This document shows positions 21,670 through 21,775 of a stretch of 21,775 bases of DNA, in pieces. A program made the position numbers and the translations under genes. The number at the start of each line of letters is the position of its first letter. The stretch's first letter is position 1. The stretch is from a virus: positions 1-21,775 of the IMG/VR virus record IMGVR_UViG_3300044797_000062, one strand, 5' to 3'. Below the pieces are notes generated by a model. It was not told the DNA's origin and ran no database searches. It worked only from the letters and a program-made list of their open reading frames with translations.

Positions 21670-21775
21670 GCAAATAGCCTCTTTTGCTTTTGTGCCTGCT
21701 CAATGCGCTCGCAAGCGATATCAAAATATTCCGGCTGCATTTCTATCCCGGTGAATTATCTTTGGAGATTCGCGC
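21666..21775 (-). pseudogene. C-terminal end of a second DNA methyltransferase, with in-frame stop
   Basis: Reading leftwards from the window edge, the frame gives ANLQR, a TAA at 21756-21758, then FTGIEMQPEYFDIACERIEQ and a tail ending KQKRLFA before TGA. The intact neighbour ends ANLGRKFIGIEIEEKYFDIA and finishes QGRLFA, so the two align residue by residue and the TAA stands where a Lys is expected (AAA or AAG to TAA). This second copy is therefore truncated by a nonsense codon about 29 residues before its natural end, unless the base is a sequencing error. Only the last 36 codons are in the window, so the state of the rest is unknown. Confidence 0.65.

Noticed and set aside
1-21775. tRNA genes, CRISPR arrays, insertion sequences, integrase and attachment sites
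   Set aside because: None was recognised by reading either strand; there is no transposase or integrase frame and no regularly spaced repeats.

Overview
The window is part of the genome of a tailed phage (or prophage) with a short-tailed, T7-like virion. The host is Gram-negative, because the lysis cassette contains a two-component spanin (an inner-membrane protein with a nested outer-membrane lipoprotein), which only makes sense with an outer membrane. Base composition is GC-rich. No terminase, portal, polymerase, RNA polymerase, integrase or repressor is visible, so lifestyle cannot be decided here. The host group is unknown; a PEP-CTERM-like secreted protein hints at an environmental proteobacterium.

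Positions 1-15243, plus strand: virion module. A partial scaffolding-type protein comes first, then a 203-base structured intergenic region, the major capsid protein, four small virion-associated genes, a tail tubular A-like protein, a large tail tubular B/nozzle-like protein, then a block in T7 order (gp13-like GNAT-fold protein, gp14-like, gp15-like and gp16-like internal/ejection proteins), and a tailspike with a T7 fibre-type N-terminus and a pectate-lyase-type beta-helix. Most genes abut or overlap by 1 to 13 bases.

Positions 15252-17322, plus strand: lysis and membrane module. Two tiny membrane proteins, a lambda R-type (GH104) endolysin, a two-helix membrane protein, a tail-anchored protein, a 54-residue helical protein, and an Rz/Rz1 pair with Rz1 wholly embedded in Rz in the +1 frame. 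GTGA or ATGA stop-start overlaps link most of them.

Positions 17273-21775, minus strand: a convergent train of about fifteen small genes read right to left. It runs from the decayed tail of one DNA methyltransferase, through an intact short methyltransferase, to a chain of unknown small proteins (one cysteine-rich, one coiled-coil, one membrane protein), and ends in a secreted protein with a PEP-CTERM-like sorting tail that converges on and overlaps Rz. Almost every junction is a 4-base stop-start overlap whose Shine-Dalgarno lies in the last codons of the upstream gene. The junction sequences are themselves similar to one another, which suggests cassette-like gain and loss; one gene ghost and one broken methyltransferase fit this.

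The most unusual items are the run of hairpins ahead of the capsid gene, the repeated coupling junctions, the PEP-CTERM-like moron, and the methyltransferase duplication with one decayed copy. No CRISPR array, tRNA, rRNA or insertion sequence was recognised.
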